Shown here piece after piece: positions 36,030-46,934 of a stretch of 64,000 nt of DNA. The first letter of the stretch is position 1; the number at the start of each line of letters is the position of its first letter. This DNA comes from Buddleja alternifolia (Eukaryota; Streptophyta; Magnoliopsida; Lamiales; Scrophulariaceae): the NCBI GenBank assembly GCA_019426215.1, contig CM033405.1:5495001-5559000 (forward strand), written 5' to 3'. Made by a program: the position numbers and the translations under genes. The notes under the pieces are model-generated. The model had not been told where the DNA came from. It did not search any database and was given only the letters and a program-made list of their open reading frames with translations.

Positions 36030-36295
36030 AAGATGGTGTTTGGCTAAGCTTATTTTAAATAGTTTATAGTGTTTATAATATATTTTTAGAGTTTATAAGC
36101 TTTCTATCTTATAAGTTGTAAAAAAATAAGTTGGGGTCTCCTTATTTATTTTTTACTCTTTATTTTTTTTTAACAGCTTATAAGCTCCTAACAACTTATT
36201 TTGAGGGTTTATACGTTTTTTATTAAAAAAATTACCAAACACTTTATAAGAACTTATAAACTCTCAAATAGCTTATGAGCTCAACCAAATGCTAA
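36030..36295. mobile_element. Diverged Tourist-like MITE related to 771-1048
   Basis: The left GGTGTTTGGCTAAGCTTATT and the right TAGCTTATGAGCTCAACCAA are inverted relatives of the termini of the 771-1048 element, with the same CTTATAAG-rich interior. Target duplications are no longer clear. Confidence 0.5.
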
Positions 36296-37370
36296 AAATT
36301 TGAAGCGACATTTTTCATCTTGCAAATATCGCATTTACAATTTAGTAAACTATTTTGCCTTTTTCAATTTGATGACAAATTTGACCAGAAATTTTGTTTC
36401 ACTAACAAAAGTCACGTGTTTGGTACATGACTTTTGACATTTGTGATTTCAAAATTTCGGAAGAAAATTGCGAGGTCCTCAAAAGTCAGGACAAGAAATG
36501 TCACACTATCATAATTCTCGAAACTAGAATTGTAACTTTTGCCAAATAAACTTGCATTTTTGGTCATTGTAAATTAGATGAAAGTGATAATGTTAGTCTT
36601 ACAAATCAATAAGGACATTTGCATGTACACTATTTTACTTTGAAAATTAATCCCTAAATTGAGATGGTTCCCACTTCCGGGTCCGGCCACTTTTTATAAT
36701 TTCATTCTCCTTAAATTGAGGCTAAATGAGAAATAGAGAACTAAATTGTTAGTGGTTATATTTTTAAGGATGAATTATATGCCCACGCCCTTATTTTAGT
36801 GTAAATTTTAAAAAATTCTTAACTTTTGGTAAATTATAACAAGACCCTCTCAAGGGGTCTATTTGTAAAGTTTACAAAATCTAAAAATATAAAGAAATTT
36901 AAATACACAGAGGTGTAATTGTAAAAATATCTTAACATGATGAGAGGCTTATGTAATTTCGAAATGGTTATAGACGTTTTGGTAATTTGCACTAAATTTA
37001 GTGAGCGGAACTTTTGGTAATTTTCTCTTCTTTTAAAGATGAAAAACGCCCAGCCACTCCCTTAATTAGCGACTATTTCAAGAAAGAACCCAAAAAGGTT
37101 TTGGGTTCTTGAATCTTGAGTACATGGAATTTGTTTGATCCACAAATTGGGTTGATGAGTTGGGCCAATCCAAATTTTCTTATTGGTCTAAAGATCAGGT
37201 CCAATAATAATTTTCTCTATTTTTAATATATTTATTTTTATATTATTAAATATTAATTACATTAATAATAAATAAAACTATAAAATATAACTCAAAAAAT
37301 TTGACAAAATAAAATTAGATCCAACTCTTCTATCTCTCACTTTTGGCATACACAGCACGCATAAACAAAA
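36296..37370. other. Intergenic sequence upstream of ABCF4
   Basis: No gene. 36780-37030 is a diverged copy of the repeat seen at 15160-15470 (shared CAAGGGGTYTATTKGTAAAG core). The last 300 bp are probably the promoter of the ABCF gene, but no clear TATA box is seen. Confidence 0.4.
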
Positions 37371-37378
37371 ATCTGATT

Positions 37379-37386
37379 AAACCCTA
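37379..37386 (+). promoter_or_regulatory. Telo-box-like AAACCCTA in the ABCF4 leader
   Basis: AAACCCTA lies at the start of a C-rich leader. Telo-boxes are frequent in 5' regions of plant translation-related genes. Confidence 0.4.
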
Positions 37387-37492
37387 GGCCACCACATCTC
37401 CGCCGCCTGATTGTCCCTCCGCCGCCGGAAACCACCTCAATCCCAAGCCACCGCCGCTCGAAGCCACCACCGCCTCCGCTACCTTCTCGCTG

Positions 37493-37929
37493 GTAAAAAA
37501 AAAACACGGCGTATATATATTTTTTGTTATTTTTCAGCTTTTTGTGTAATTAATTGTTTGAGCTTATTGTTGAATAAAAATCGAATTTTGAGGTGTGAAA
37601 TTACGATAAGTTAAATATCGGCTCAAATTATTATAAGGTTACATTTAATTGATATATTTCAGATTGTGCCTATTGTCAGTTTTGATGGGTATTTCTTCAT
37701 AAATCTAACTGGATTGTGTCTTTATATGAGAAGATGATATTATTTTATTTTTTTAAAAAAGAACTTTTATCTAGAATTTTATCAAATTGAATGGGGGATT
37801 TTTTTTTTTTTTTGGTATGAACAATATTCAATTCTTATGTTTTTTTCCCTGTTTAAGTATGAATTTTCATGATAGATTTCTTAATAATAGAAATTCTTTG
37901 TTTAATTTCAATTATGTTTGTATAGCCAG
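37493..37929 (+). other. 5'UTR intron of ABCF4
   Basis: A C-rich leader (about 37380-37492) with no upstream ATG ends CTCGCTG before GTAAAA. The intron ends TATAGCCAG four bases before the ATG. Leader introns often raise expression of plant housekeeping genes. Confidence 0.7.
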
Positions 37930-37933
37930 TATT

Positions 37934-40099
37934 ATGGGAAAGAAGAAACCAGATGACGCTGGAGCCGGAACAAAGTCCAAGGCGAGTAAAGAGAAGATCT
38001 CTGTCTCTGCGATGCTTGCCAGCATGGATGAAAAACCGGATAAACCAAAGAAAGGACAGACCTCCACTTCTACTAAGCCTAAGCCAAAAGCAGCTCCCAA
38101 AGTGTCGTCGTATATTGATGGCGTCGATCTTCCTTCCTCTGATGAAGAGGATGACGTGTTGGACTCTGAGCAAGAACAAAAGCAGAATGAGTCTCAAAAA
38201 TTACCAAGCCGGCAGAGCAGAAGTGCTGCAAGGGCTCTTGAGATAGGTGTAAGTGATAAGGAGTTGAAGAAAAGAGAAAAAAAGGATGTGCTTGCTAATC
38301 AGGCTGCTGAGCTGGCGAAGAAAGAAGCCCTTAAGGATGATCGCGATGCTTTTACTGTTGTAATTGGTAGCCGGGCTTCGGTTCTTGATGGTGAAGACGA
38401 TGCTGATGCTAATGTCAAAGATATAACAATAGATAACTTTTCTGTTTCTGCTCGTGGGAAAGAACTCTTGAAGAATACTTCTGTGAAAATTTCACACGGG
38501 AAGCGGTATGGACTTGTGGGCCCCAATGGAATGGGCAAATCGACCCTACTAAAGCTTCTTGCATGGAGAAGAATACCAGTACCTAAAAACATCGATGTAC
38601 TTTTGGTGGAACAAGAGGTTGTTGGTGATAATAGAACAGCCCTTGAAGCAGTTGTTTCAGCCAATGAAGAACTCGTTAAGCTTCGTCAAGAAGTTGCTTC
38701 TTTACAAGATGCATCAAATGTGTCTAATGATGATGCTAATGATGATGATGATGTGGGAGAGAAACTTTCTGAATTATATGAAAAATTACAATTAATGGGT
38801 TCAGATGCTGCTGAGGCTCAAGCTTCCAAGATTCTTGCCGGGTTGGGTTTCACTAAAGATATGCAGGGTCGTCCCACACGGTCTTTTAGTGGTGGTTGGA
38901 GGATGAGAATTTCATTAGCCAGAGCACTTTTTGTTCAGCCAACTTTGTTGCTGTTGGATGAACCCACCAATCATCTTGACCTTAGGGCTGTTCTATGGTT
39001 AGAAGAATATTTATGCAGGTGGAAGAAAACTCTTGTTGTTGTTTCACACGATCGAGATTTTCTTAACACGGTATGCAACGAAATTATCCATCTTCATGAT
39101 TTGAAACTACACTTTTACCGTGGAAATTTCGATGATTTCGAAAGTGGATATGAGCAGCGTCGCAAAGAGATGAACAAAAAGTTTGAAATTTATGATAAAC
39201 AAGTAAAAGCTGCAAAGAGATCTGGGAGTAGGGCCCAGCAAGAAAAAGCCAAAGAACGAGCCAAATTTGTTGCTGCTAAAGAAGCTTCTAAGCATAAGGG
39301 TAAACACAAGGCTGTCGATGAGGATGAGCCTACCCCTGAGGCGCCTCAAAAATGGAGAGATTACACTGTAGAGTTCCATTTCCCCGAACCCACTGAGTTA
39401 ACACCACCACTTTTGCAATTAATTGATGTTAGCTTTAGGTATCCTAATAGAGAGGATTTCAGGCTATCTGATGTGGATGTTGGTATCGATATGGGGACTC
39501 GTGTTGCAATTGTGGGGCCCAATGGGGCTGGAAAATCTACTTTACTCAACCTTCTTGCTGGAGATTTGGTCCCTTCTGAGGGTGAAGTAAGAAGAAGTCA
39601 AAAATTAAGAATTGGTAGATATTCACAACACTTTGTGGATTTATTAACAATGGATGAAACCCCAGTTCAATATCTGCTTCGTTTACATCCAGAACAAGAA
39701 GGGTTGAGTAAGCAAGAAGCTGTTCGTGCAAAGCTCGGGAAATTTGGCCTTCCAAGCCATAACCACTTAACCCCAATTGCAAAACTATCTGGAGGGCAAA
39801 AATCGAGAGTGGTTTTTACTTCCATATCGATGTCTAAGCCACACATTTTGCTATTGGATGAGCCGACTAATCATTTGGATATGCAAAGTATTGATGCATT
39901 GGCGGATGCTCTTGATGAGTTCAGCGGTGGAGTTGTTTTAGTGAGTCATGACTCGAGGCTAATATCGCGTGTATGTGAAGATGAAGAAATAAGTCAAATA
40001 TGGGTGGTGGAGAATGGAACTGTTGAGACTTTCCCTGGTTCTTTTGAGGAATATAAGGATGAGCTTGTTAAGGAGATCCGAGCTGAGGTCGATGATTGA
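37934..40099 (+). CDS. ABCF4: ABCF4-type (GCN20-like) soluble ABC ATPase, 721 aa
   Basis: ABCF proteins have two ATPase domains and no membrane segment, and act on ribosomes or translation control rather than transport. I chose ATG 37934 (MGKKKPDD): it follows a good 3' splice site (TATAGCCAG) and matches the usual N-terminus, while the longer frame starts in intron DNA. Residues 1-150 are charged (Lys-rich, then acidic). ABC1: Walker A GPNGMGKST 196-204, signature FSGGW at 318, Walker B D342. ABC2: Walker A GPNGAGKST 528-536, signature LSGGQ 618-622, Walker B D642. A basic linker lies between them. A 5'UTR intron runs 37493-37929, and the coding part is a single exon. It is intact and of normal length. 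The ABCF4 (GCN4) assignment rests on remembered similarity. Confidence 0.94.
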   Translation: MGKKKPDDAGAGTKSKASKEKISVSAMLASMDEKPDKPKKGQTSTSTKPKPKAAPKVSSYIDGVDLPSSDEEDDVLDSEQEQKQNESQKLPSRQSRSAARALEIGVSDKELKKREKKDVLANQAAELAKKEALKDDRDAFTVVIGSRASVLDGEDDADANVKDITIDNFSVSARGKELLKNTSVKISHGKRYGLVGPNGMGKSTLLKLLAWRRIPVPKNIDVLLVEQEVVGDNRTALEAVVSANEELVKLRQEVASLQDASNVSNDDANDDDDVGEKLSELYEKLQLMGSDAAEAQASKILAGLGFTKDMQGRPTRSFSGGWRMRISLARALFVQPTLLLLDEPTNHLDLRAVLWLEEYLCRWKKTLVVVSHDRDFLNTVCNEIIHLHDLKLHFYRGNFDDFESGYEQRRKEMNKKFEIYDKQVKAAKRSGSRAQQEKAKERAKFVAAKEASKHKGKHKAVDEDEPTPEAPQKWRDYTVEFHFPEPTELTPPLLQLIDVSFRYPNREDFRLSDVDVGIDMGTRVAIVGPNGAGKSTLLNLLAGDLVPSEGEVRRSQKLRIGRYSQHFVDLLTMDETPVQYLLRLHPEQEGLSKQEAVRAKLGKFGLPSHNHLTPIAKLSGGQKSRVVFTSISMSKPHILLLDEPTNHLDMQSIDALADALDEFSGGVVLVSHDSRLISRVCEDEEISQIWVVENGTVETFPGSFEEYKDELVKEIRAEVDD

Positions 40100-41080
40100 T
40101 TTTGCTTATGTTGGAAGGTGATTAATTTTTTACATTAGCTTAATAAGTTACTTTGTTGTGATTTTGTATTGGATTGATGAACTGGTTACTTGTTTTTGCC
40201 CTGGTATATTTGGAGTGTAATCATATTGCGGATCAGTTTAATGCTTCATAAGTTTTTCTTGTAATGGTACTGTTATTTGATATTTTATGATTGTTTTTGG
40301 GGTAAATCATGGCATTGTATTTGTTAATTTACTTGTTTTGTTTGCTTAGGATGAACCCAAAATGATGAATCTCTTGAAAAAGACTTTTCATTGTCCAGTT
40401 TGAATTGTATCATTATGCTTCGTGGCCTCCTCAACCACTTCTTTGATGGGATTAAGGTGCAATGGTGAAAGAAGCTGTGTCTGTTAGTTAATCCTTGAGC
40501 AATCTAATGTTTAGTGAGATCATTAAGTATATAAACAAATCTTATGATACATTCTAACCATGTTTTGTACGAAGTCATGTCTTCATCTAAAAGAACCTTG
40601 AATTAGTCTAGATATAATATGGATACAAACTCAAGAGGACGAAATAAATTTACCTTTTCTTATGGTCTGGCTTTAGCTTGTCTGAGAATTGCCTCAATTA
40701 TGGATTGCTCATAATTTTACTTGCAGTTTAGCAGTTTTTCATGACCATTGTTTGCACTGGCCTTTCGCCTTCTATTTTTGTTCGATCCTCTTCCATTTCG
40801 GAGTGGTCTCTAATAGTAAGAATATAAGAAATGGTAAAGCTGCGAGAATAATTGGTCTGAAGCAGGAGGAACATTCTTGTTACTGAGTCCCTTTTCCACT
40901 CTTGCATCAGATTGTGTTTTTAATTTATTTCCAATCATTTGTTGAATTTGATGGTCTGATTTCTGGTTGTCTGCGAGAAGGTTATGTATTCACATGGGCA
41001 CAGTTTAAGAAATAATTGTTTTCTTTTGCATATGAAACACAAGGATTTGGTACCCCACATTTATTTACTCATATTTCTTA
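40100..41080. other. ABCF4 3' region and intergenic DNA
   Basis: The 3'UTR is expected in the first few hundred bases. Composition stays gene-like (T-rich transcribed-strand look), but I see no further exon until the WDR6-like relics. Confidence 0.4.
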
Positions 41081-41087
41081 TTAGCTT

Positions 41088-41541
41088 ATCAAATTACTCA
41101 ATCATAACTGCTGGTGAGGATTGTATATGCCGTGTTTGGGATAAACTGCAACATTTTTCCGAGATGTGGCTATTATGGATTGCTTGTCATTGTCGTTGTT
41201 TCTCATTTATCAAGTATACCATTTAACTAATTCAGTTTGTATATTTTATCGCAAGAGCTTTATTTTTGGATCCATTCAGTGGGGTATCATTAGTAGCATG
41301 CTCTGCCATAGTTAGTATGTGATTTTACTTGTTTTTGTGGGTCTTTCCTTTTGCTCATGTGATCTGGATGAAGTTCTCTGTTGATGCATGGATCTGAACT
41401 TTAGTACTTATATACACTTTCGTATCAAACCCCATACATCAAATTTCTATGTTACATTTTTTCTGCAGTGGGACGGGAGTATGGCGATGTTTGTATGATC
41501 CCAGCTCTTCACTTCTTGTCACTGCCGGTTCTGATTCGCAA
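41088..41541 (+). pseudogene. Relic of a WDR6-like WD40 gene (two exon fragments)
   Basis: Fragment 1 (about 41088-41165) reads SIITAGEDCICRVWDK. Fragment 2 (about 41469-41541, preceded by TTTTTTCTGCAG) reads GVWRCLYDPSSSLLVTAGSD and then hits TAA. These are adjacent blocks of the WD-repeat protein WDR6 (partner of a tRNA 2'-O-methyltransferase in other eukaryotes), in the right order with an intron between. The words between the fragments and after the stop do not continue the family. It is probably the 3' remnant of an old duplicate next to ABCF4. Confidence 0.65.
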
Positions 41542-42433
41542 TAAAGGTTCACCAGCTTTTACATATATTCCAAGGAACTGTTGCATTAGAGGATTCCAGT
41601 GGCAGAAAGGAAGTCCTTGCTTCTTCTATACCGAATTCGTCGGGGCATTGTGGGTTCATGGACACAATCTTCATGCATTTAAGCTCTCAAGATATCTAGC
41701 TATATATATATATAATACATGTTTTAAAAGGGTTGGAACTTGGAATGATAGCATACTAAAAAAAGGATGAAATTGTCTCTTGGAATTCTTTCTGTCCTTG
41801 TTATTATGATGCGACTGAATAATGGCCTTAATGACACAGTTATTAGTTTGTTCATGGTGTTCCTAAGTATTGTAATAATCCCTTTACAATGTGTTCGTCA
41901 TAACGAAACTATATGGTAAATTTTTGTGCTCATGAGAAAGCAGGTCTCAAATTTCCAATTTGATCTGAATTAAGTTTACTTTTGTACTAGTGATTTCGCA
42001 GTTGATGATCCGTATTAATGTGTTCGTCGTGCTCACAAATGCTGTTTGTTCTTATTGTGCTAAGTAAAGAGTGGATGAATCAACCTTCTGACAAGAATTT
42101 AATTTTTGTTAATACGTCGTCTGATATCTTATCGTTGCAATTTGCAAATCGCAGACAGTTGATATGGTAAAGGGCAAACTTTACATCAATGGGGTGTCGA
42201 GATTATCGACATAAAGAAGCATTAAGATGTAATTCGACTTCATTGGGTAGACAAATACAGCAAAACACAAGGGAATTAGGGAACAGATTCGAAAAGTAAA
42301 CGAAAACCGACCCTGCAAACGCTTCTGGGGATCCCTCTCCTTTCATTTGTATGTTCAATAGTTCGTATATTCTTCAGGTTATTTCTGCTGTGGTTTCAGC
42401 AGTTCAGGGTGGTGGATATGATAAAGAGAGGCT
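41542..42433. other. Intergenic DNA downstream of the WDR6 relic
   Basis: Possibly further decayed WDR6 sequence (41550-41700), but nothing can be read with confidence. Confidence 0.35.
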
Positions 42434-42444
42434 ATTTTAAGCTC

Positions 42445-42694
42445 TTTTTTTTTTTTTTTTTTGGAATTCTCAGAGTAAATCTCCGTCAGTCACCCAGCAC
42501 TGTCCATACGCAATAGACCGCAAACCACGTATATGGGTAATCCGCCCTAAGTTTCCCATAGGCGACGGGCTCACTAAGTGCAGGGCTCTCAGGGCAGAAC
42601 GGAGGAGTAAACTCTCCAGACCAAGCATTATTTGGGTTTCGAACCCGAGTGGGTTCTCACGGCGGAAGCCTTATGGACCACTGGACCATACCCC
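42445..42694 (-). mobile_element. tRNA-derived SINE (about 250 bp) with 14-bp duplication
   Basis: On the minus strand the head reads GGGGTATGGTCCAGTGGTCC (A-box) followed by a B-box GGGTTCGAAACCC. A body of about 170 bp follows, then an 18-base A tail (T run 42445-42462). ATTTTRAGCTCTTT flanks it (42434-42447, 42703-42716, one mismatch). It belongs to a different family from the SINE at 32.2 kb. Confidence 0.85.
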
Positions 42695-42830
42695 TTTGTT
42701 TTATTTTGAGCTCTTTGAACTGTAATAAATAGCATTTTTGACATTTGACCAAAGAAAATTGCACGAGTCACTCATGGTTGTTTCGCTTGATTGTACTAAA
42801 ATTGGGTTGGTGTATCAATTTATTTTTCCA

Positions 42831-45203
42831 TTTTTTTTTAAGAGAGACGGAATAATTATATTAGGCTAAGTCAGCCGCAATCAAAACCAACACATCCTCG
42901 GGGATATTAGAAGAATCCCCGGTAACAAGCAAACGAGCACCACGTGCTAAAGAGTGAGCAACACAATTACCAGTTCTACGAATGAAAGAAAAACGAACAG
43001 AAGAAAAAGAAGCAGATAATAACTGAATATCTGAAACTAAAGAACCCACAGAAGACATGTCTTCCGATGGTGAATTAATTTTTTGGATGAGGGATAGATA
43101 ATCACCCTCGAGAACCACATTACTCCAACCTTGTAGCAACGCCAAGCGGAGCCCATCTACACACGCCAATGCTTCTACCCCTTCAGCCGAACAGTGTCTT
43201 GCCAAGAATCTTCTTTGCCAACGCAAACAAGTCCCATTCGAATCTCGAGCAACAATCCCCACTCCTACACCTTGCGGGTCAGTAAAAAGGGCTCCATCAA
43301 AGTTTATTTTCACCCACCCATTTGCTGGTGGAGACCAATGCAGGCATGTTGTATCTATTATTGGTATTCTTGGATCCTCTGTCAAATTACCAAAACTCTC
43401 ATCGGAAGATCGAATCATAGAAACAAGTGAATCAGTGGAAATATCGTTATTTTCCATCACCTTCTGGTTCCTGTGATACCAAAGGTACCATAATACCGTA
43501 AGAAACAAACCAAATTGGTCTGCATCAAGCTTACCATGGCAGCTTCTGATCCATGCTTCAATCGTATCCTTCCTAGCTGAAATAACCTGAATCGGTAGCT
43601 CCATAACAGCCCAAATCAGTCGAGCATATGGGCACAACAGTAAGGTATGTGATAAATCTTCATTTTCGGAATCACACCTATGACACCCTTGATACACATC
43701 CATTTGGCGTTTTAATAAGTTGTGAGCAGTAGGCAGGGACTGTTTGCATGCTTTCCATGCAAATACTCGAATCTTCGGCGGGACACGAACCTTCCAGATA
43801 AATTGCCAAGACACCCCGGTTGGTTTAGGTAAGCTAGAGGACGCGACACCTCTCTTCTCTATGTCCTTGGCCAGGTGATAGGCACTTTTCACGTCAAACG
43901 TACCTGATTTGGAGAAATTCCAGACAAGGCGATCCATATTATGACTCGAACCCAAAGGTATTGTTTTGATGATGGCTGCGTCTTCCGGACAGAATACCGT
44001 ATCGATCAGATCAATATTCCACCACTCTGTTTGTTGATCAATGATAGAACTTACTTTTGCATTTAAGGGCAGAAATCTGTTACAAGTGAATGGGAAAAAA
44101 TTAGACGGGCTAGGTAGCTATGGATCAGTCTAAATCGATACACTCTTTCCATTACCGATTCTCCAACGACTACCATGTTTGATGAGATATCGAGCATCAA
44201 GAATGCTTCGCCATGTATAAGATGGTGCCGATCCCAAAGAAACCGAAACGTAATCAGAATCTGGAAAGTACCGAGCTTTCAAAAGTCTACTAAGAAGGTT
44301 GTTTGGGTAATGCATTAATCTCCAGCCCTGCTTAGCTAGCATAGCTAAATTGAATGTCTTCAATTCTTGAAACCCCAGTCCACCGTCTTCCTTCTTATGA
44401 CACAATTTACTCCAAGCCAACCAATGAATTTTTCTACTATTCCTGTTATTCCACCAAAAGTTCGCCATCATTGATTCAATCTCACGTATCAGAGTATCTG
44501 GGAGACGAAAACAACCCATAGTGTATGTTGGGATAGATTGAACAACGACTTTCAATAAGACTTCTTTTCCCGCCTGAGAAAGGAATTTCGAACTCCATCC
44601 TTCAATTTTCCCATGAATTCTATTCCTCAAAGAAGCAAAGATATCCTTTTTTGATCGACCTACTATCGCCGGGAGCCCTAAATATTTTTCATGTTTGTCA
44701 GACAGTTGAACACCCAGGATAGTAGCTAGACCTCGGGCTAACGATCGCGAAACATTGTTGCTGACAACCAAAGATGATTTTTGTAGATTGATTTCCTGAC
44801 CGGACGCCAAAGCATACTTGTGAAGAATGTCTTTAACTACCCACATCGATTGTGCATCCGCCCCCATGAAAATAAGTGTATCATCTGCAAACAGAAGATG
44901 AGAAATAATCGGTGCACCCGGACAAATACTAACCCCTCTGATTTCTCCTTTTCTTTCCTCAGCCTGGATAAGACAACTAAATACTTCTGCACAAAACAAG
45001 AAAAGATAAGGTGAAAGCGGGGCACCCTGTCGGATACCTCGTTTAGGTACTAAGTATCCAAACTGGGTCCCCGTGAGCATGAAAGAATATGTTACAGATC
45101 GCACACACATCATAATCAGGTCAATCACCCTTTTATTAAAACCAACCCTCAAAAGAACTCTCTCTAGAAAGATCCATTCCACTCTGTCATACGCTTTTTC
45201 CAT
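42831..45203 (-). mobile_element. 5'-truncated LINE (RT and RNase H part only, 2.4 kb)
   Basis: On the minus strand it starts abruptly inside the reverse transcriptase (MEKAYDRVEW) and runs to a short A tail (42831-42839). Endonuclease and ORF1 are missing, as expected from incomplete reverse transcription. It belongs to a different LINE lineage from the one at 15.6-21.8 kb. TTTTTCCATTT occurs at both borders. Confidence 0.85.
42861..45203 (-). pseudogene. LINE ORF2 fragment: reverse transcriptase, zinc finger, RNase H
   Basis: 45203-44130 encodes the RT palm and thumb (MEKAYDRVEW, RGIRQGAPLSPYLF, FADDTLIF). 43955-42861 encodes the zinc-finger RVT region (WQFIWKVRVPPKI onward) and an RNase H-like domain (INFDGALF, AEGVEALACVDG, EGDYLSLI, RRTGNCVAHSLARGA). 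The gap between them is in frame but contains two TAG codons, in the block SVSI*TDP*LPSPS, where Trp is expected at both places. Truncation and these stops make it inactive. Confidence 0.88.
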
Positions 45204-46414
45204 TTAGATATATAATATTGCATCTTTTTCGTGTAATTTTTGTTGAGCTAACAGATAAATATTTCATGATGTGGTCTTGTTAGAAATTTTATGAGAAAAT
45301 TCCAAGAAGTTTCATCTAGATATAGGCTAGTTTTTTCGTGTTTATTCAACTCATGGTATTTCTTTAATTATATATAAAATTAATTTAAAAGGGGAAAGAG
45401 AAAAAATAATACAAAACTAGTAGTACGTTCAATTTTAAGCCTAAAGATGAGGACTTTGGACATAAAACAAGTTGGATAAAAGTTTTAGTCGGTATTTGTG
45501 TAATTTCGTTAGTAATTAGTCTTTTAATCAAGTTATCATAACATGGGTAAGTACAACCTGAATAGTTAATCAACCGGTGCAAAATTACAGCCAAACACAA
45601 ATAATCACGTCAGTTTTGACTATTAGTTAAATTGACTATAATAAGGCTATTGGAGTATAAATCGTTTGAAGCGGAGTATAAATCGTTTGGAGTATAGAGC
45701 ATACAATCAACAATTAAATAACTCTTCAATATCATTTATTTAAGCTAATTTTGCTGAGACTTTGATATGTAGTTGTTGGCCACATAACATTGCATTTCAA
45801 ATTGTGTTCCTTGAATGAAGGAAAAGAAGAAATATTTCCTAATTTTTTGGTTAATTTCGTTCTCCCTCTTTATTTTCAAGAGTATCGTAGTTTATTTTCT
45901 AGAATATCGTTGTTCTGCTCCTAATTGAAGAACATTTATCATCCTCCTATCATATCTGACTCAAAAGTATAGGAAGCATAGAATTTGAGTTGGATGTAAC
46001 ACACCAACCTTGCATATTTTTTCCTTTCCACTTCGGGTTCAAATATATTCGCTAAACATGTATTTATTGCTTCGTCGAATATAAATGACAAAAAATAACT
46101 ATTAACAACTCAAAGCGTTTCGAATCTTCTAAAGCGAAAAGAAGAAAAAGTGCGGAAAATGATTCGAATTCTAAATGGAATAAATCAATAGAATTAATAA
46201 TAATAATAATAAGATGGACAAAGTATTAATACAGAAGTAGACAAACCTCTCCTCCCCTCAAACCTCACCCTCCAAAGAAAGAATCCCAAAAGATGATCAA
46301 ATAATTTACATATACATTTCGCACAAAAGAAATAATAGCATATGCTAATTATCGAATTATATAATAGTGGGATTGCCAAAATAAAATAAAAGAAATAATA
46401 AATAAATATTGTAT
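45204..46414. other. AT-rich intergenic DNA and AGP 3' region
   Basis: No gene is recognised. The last 200 bp before 46414 should be the 3'UTR of the minus-strand AGP gene. Confidence 0.4.
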
Positions 46415-46487
46415 CTAGAACAAGAGCCAGCCAAACACGGCCCCTCCTATTGCCAAACTTCCGAGGCTCATCAATTTCTCTGCTCCA
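46415..46487 (-). other. AGP exon 2: GPI-anchor signal exon
   Basis: 73 bases: one base completing a Ser codon, then 23 codons and TAG. The product is small residues followed by a hydrophobic tail, the standard GPI transamidase signal. It lies 13 kb from exon 1 on the same strand, with a good acceptor and branch-site match. Confidence 0.72.
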
Positions 46488-46899
46488 CTGCACATTTCAT
46501 GAATTATTTATTAGTAACAATTCAAATATTCAAATAATTAAAATCTTGGTAGGAATGAATAATAAATGTTTACACACAATCACAACCCATTTATGAGGTG
46601 ACTATTTGAATATTGATGTAAATAAAATAAATCATCAAAGCTGAAATAAATATATTTTCTTTACTATGTTAGTGTTTAATGCTATCATGCGCAGTGTGCA
46701 TCCCAGGCTTTTTTATTTTTGCCTAGAATTCAAGATATAATAAGATCCCCCAAGATACATTCTTGTGATTTATATATATATGTGTGTGTGTGAAAATGAC
46801 TATTCTATTCTGAAAAATGACTATTCATATGTAAGTTCACATGGGTGTACATCATATGAAAATAAATACTCTATTCTGGAAAAAAAAAAAGCAATTGCT

Positions 46900-46934
<35 letters not shown>

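Noticed and set aside
37787..37933. A longer N-terminus for ABCF4 (49 extra residues)
   Set aside because: This part is T-rich intron sequence, the upstream limit is not ATG, and a good splice acceptor lies four bases before ATG 37934.
41468..41770. A 100-aa protein beginning MGREYGDVCMIP
   Set aside because: The coding signal in this stretch is in another frame (WRCLYDPSSSLLVTAGSD), which belongs to the WDR6-like relic.
42661..42694. A tRNA gene, from A- and B-box-like sequence
   Set aside because: The sequence does not fold into a full cloverleaf with an acceptor stem. It continues into a 170-bp body and an A tail with target duplications, so it is a SINE.
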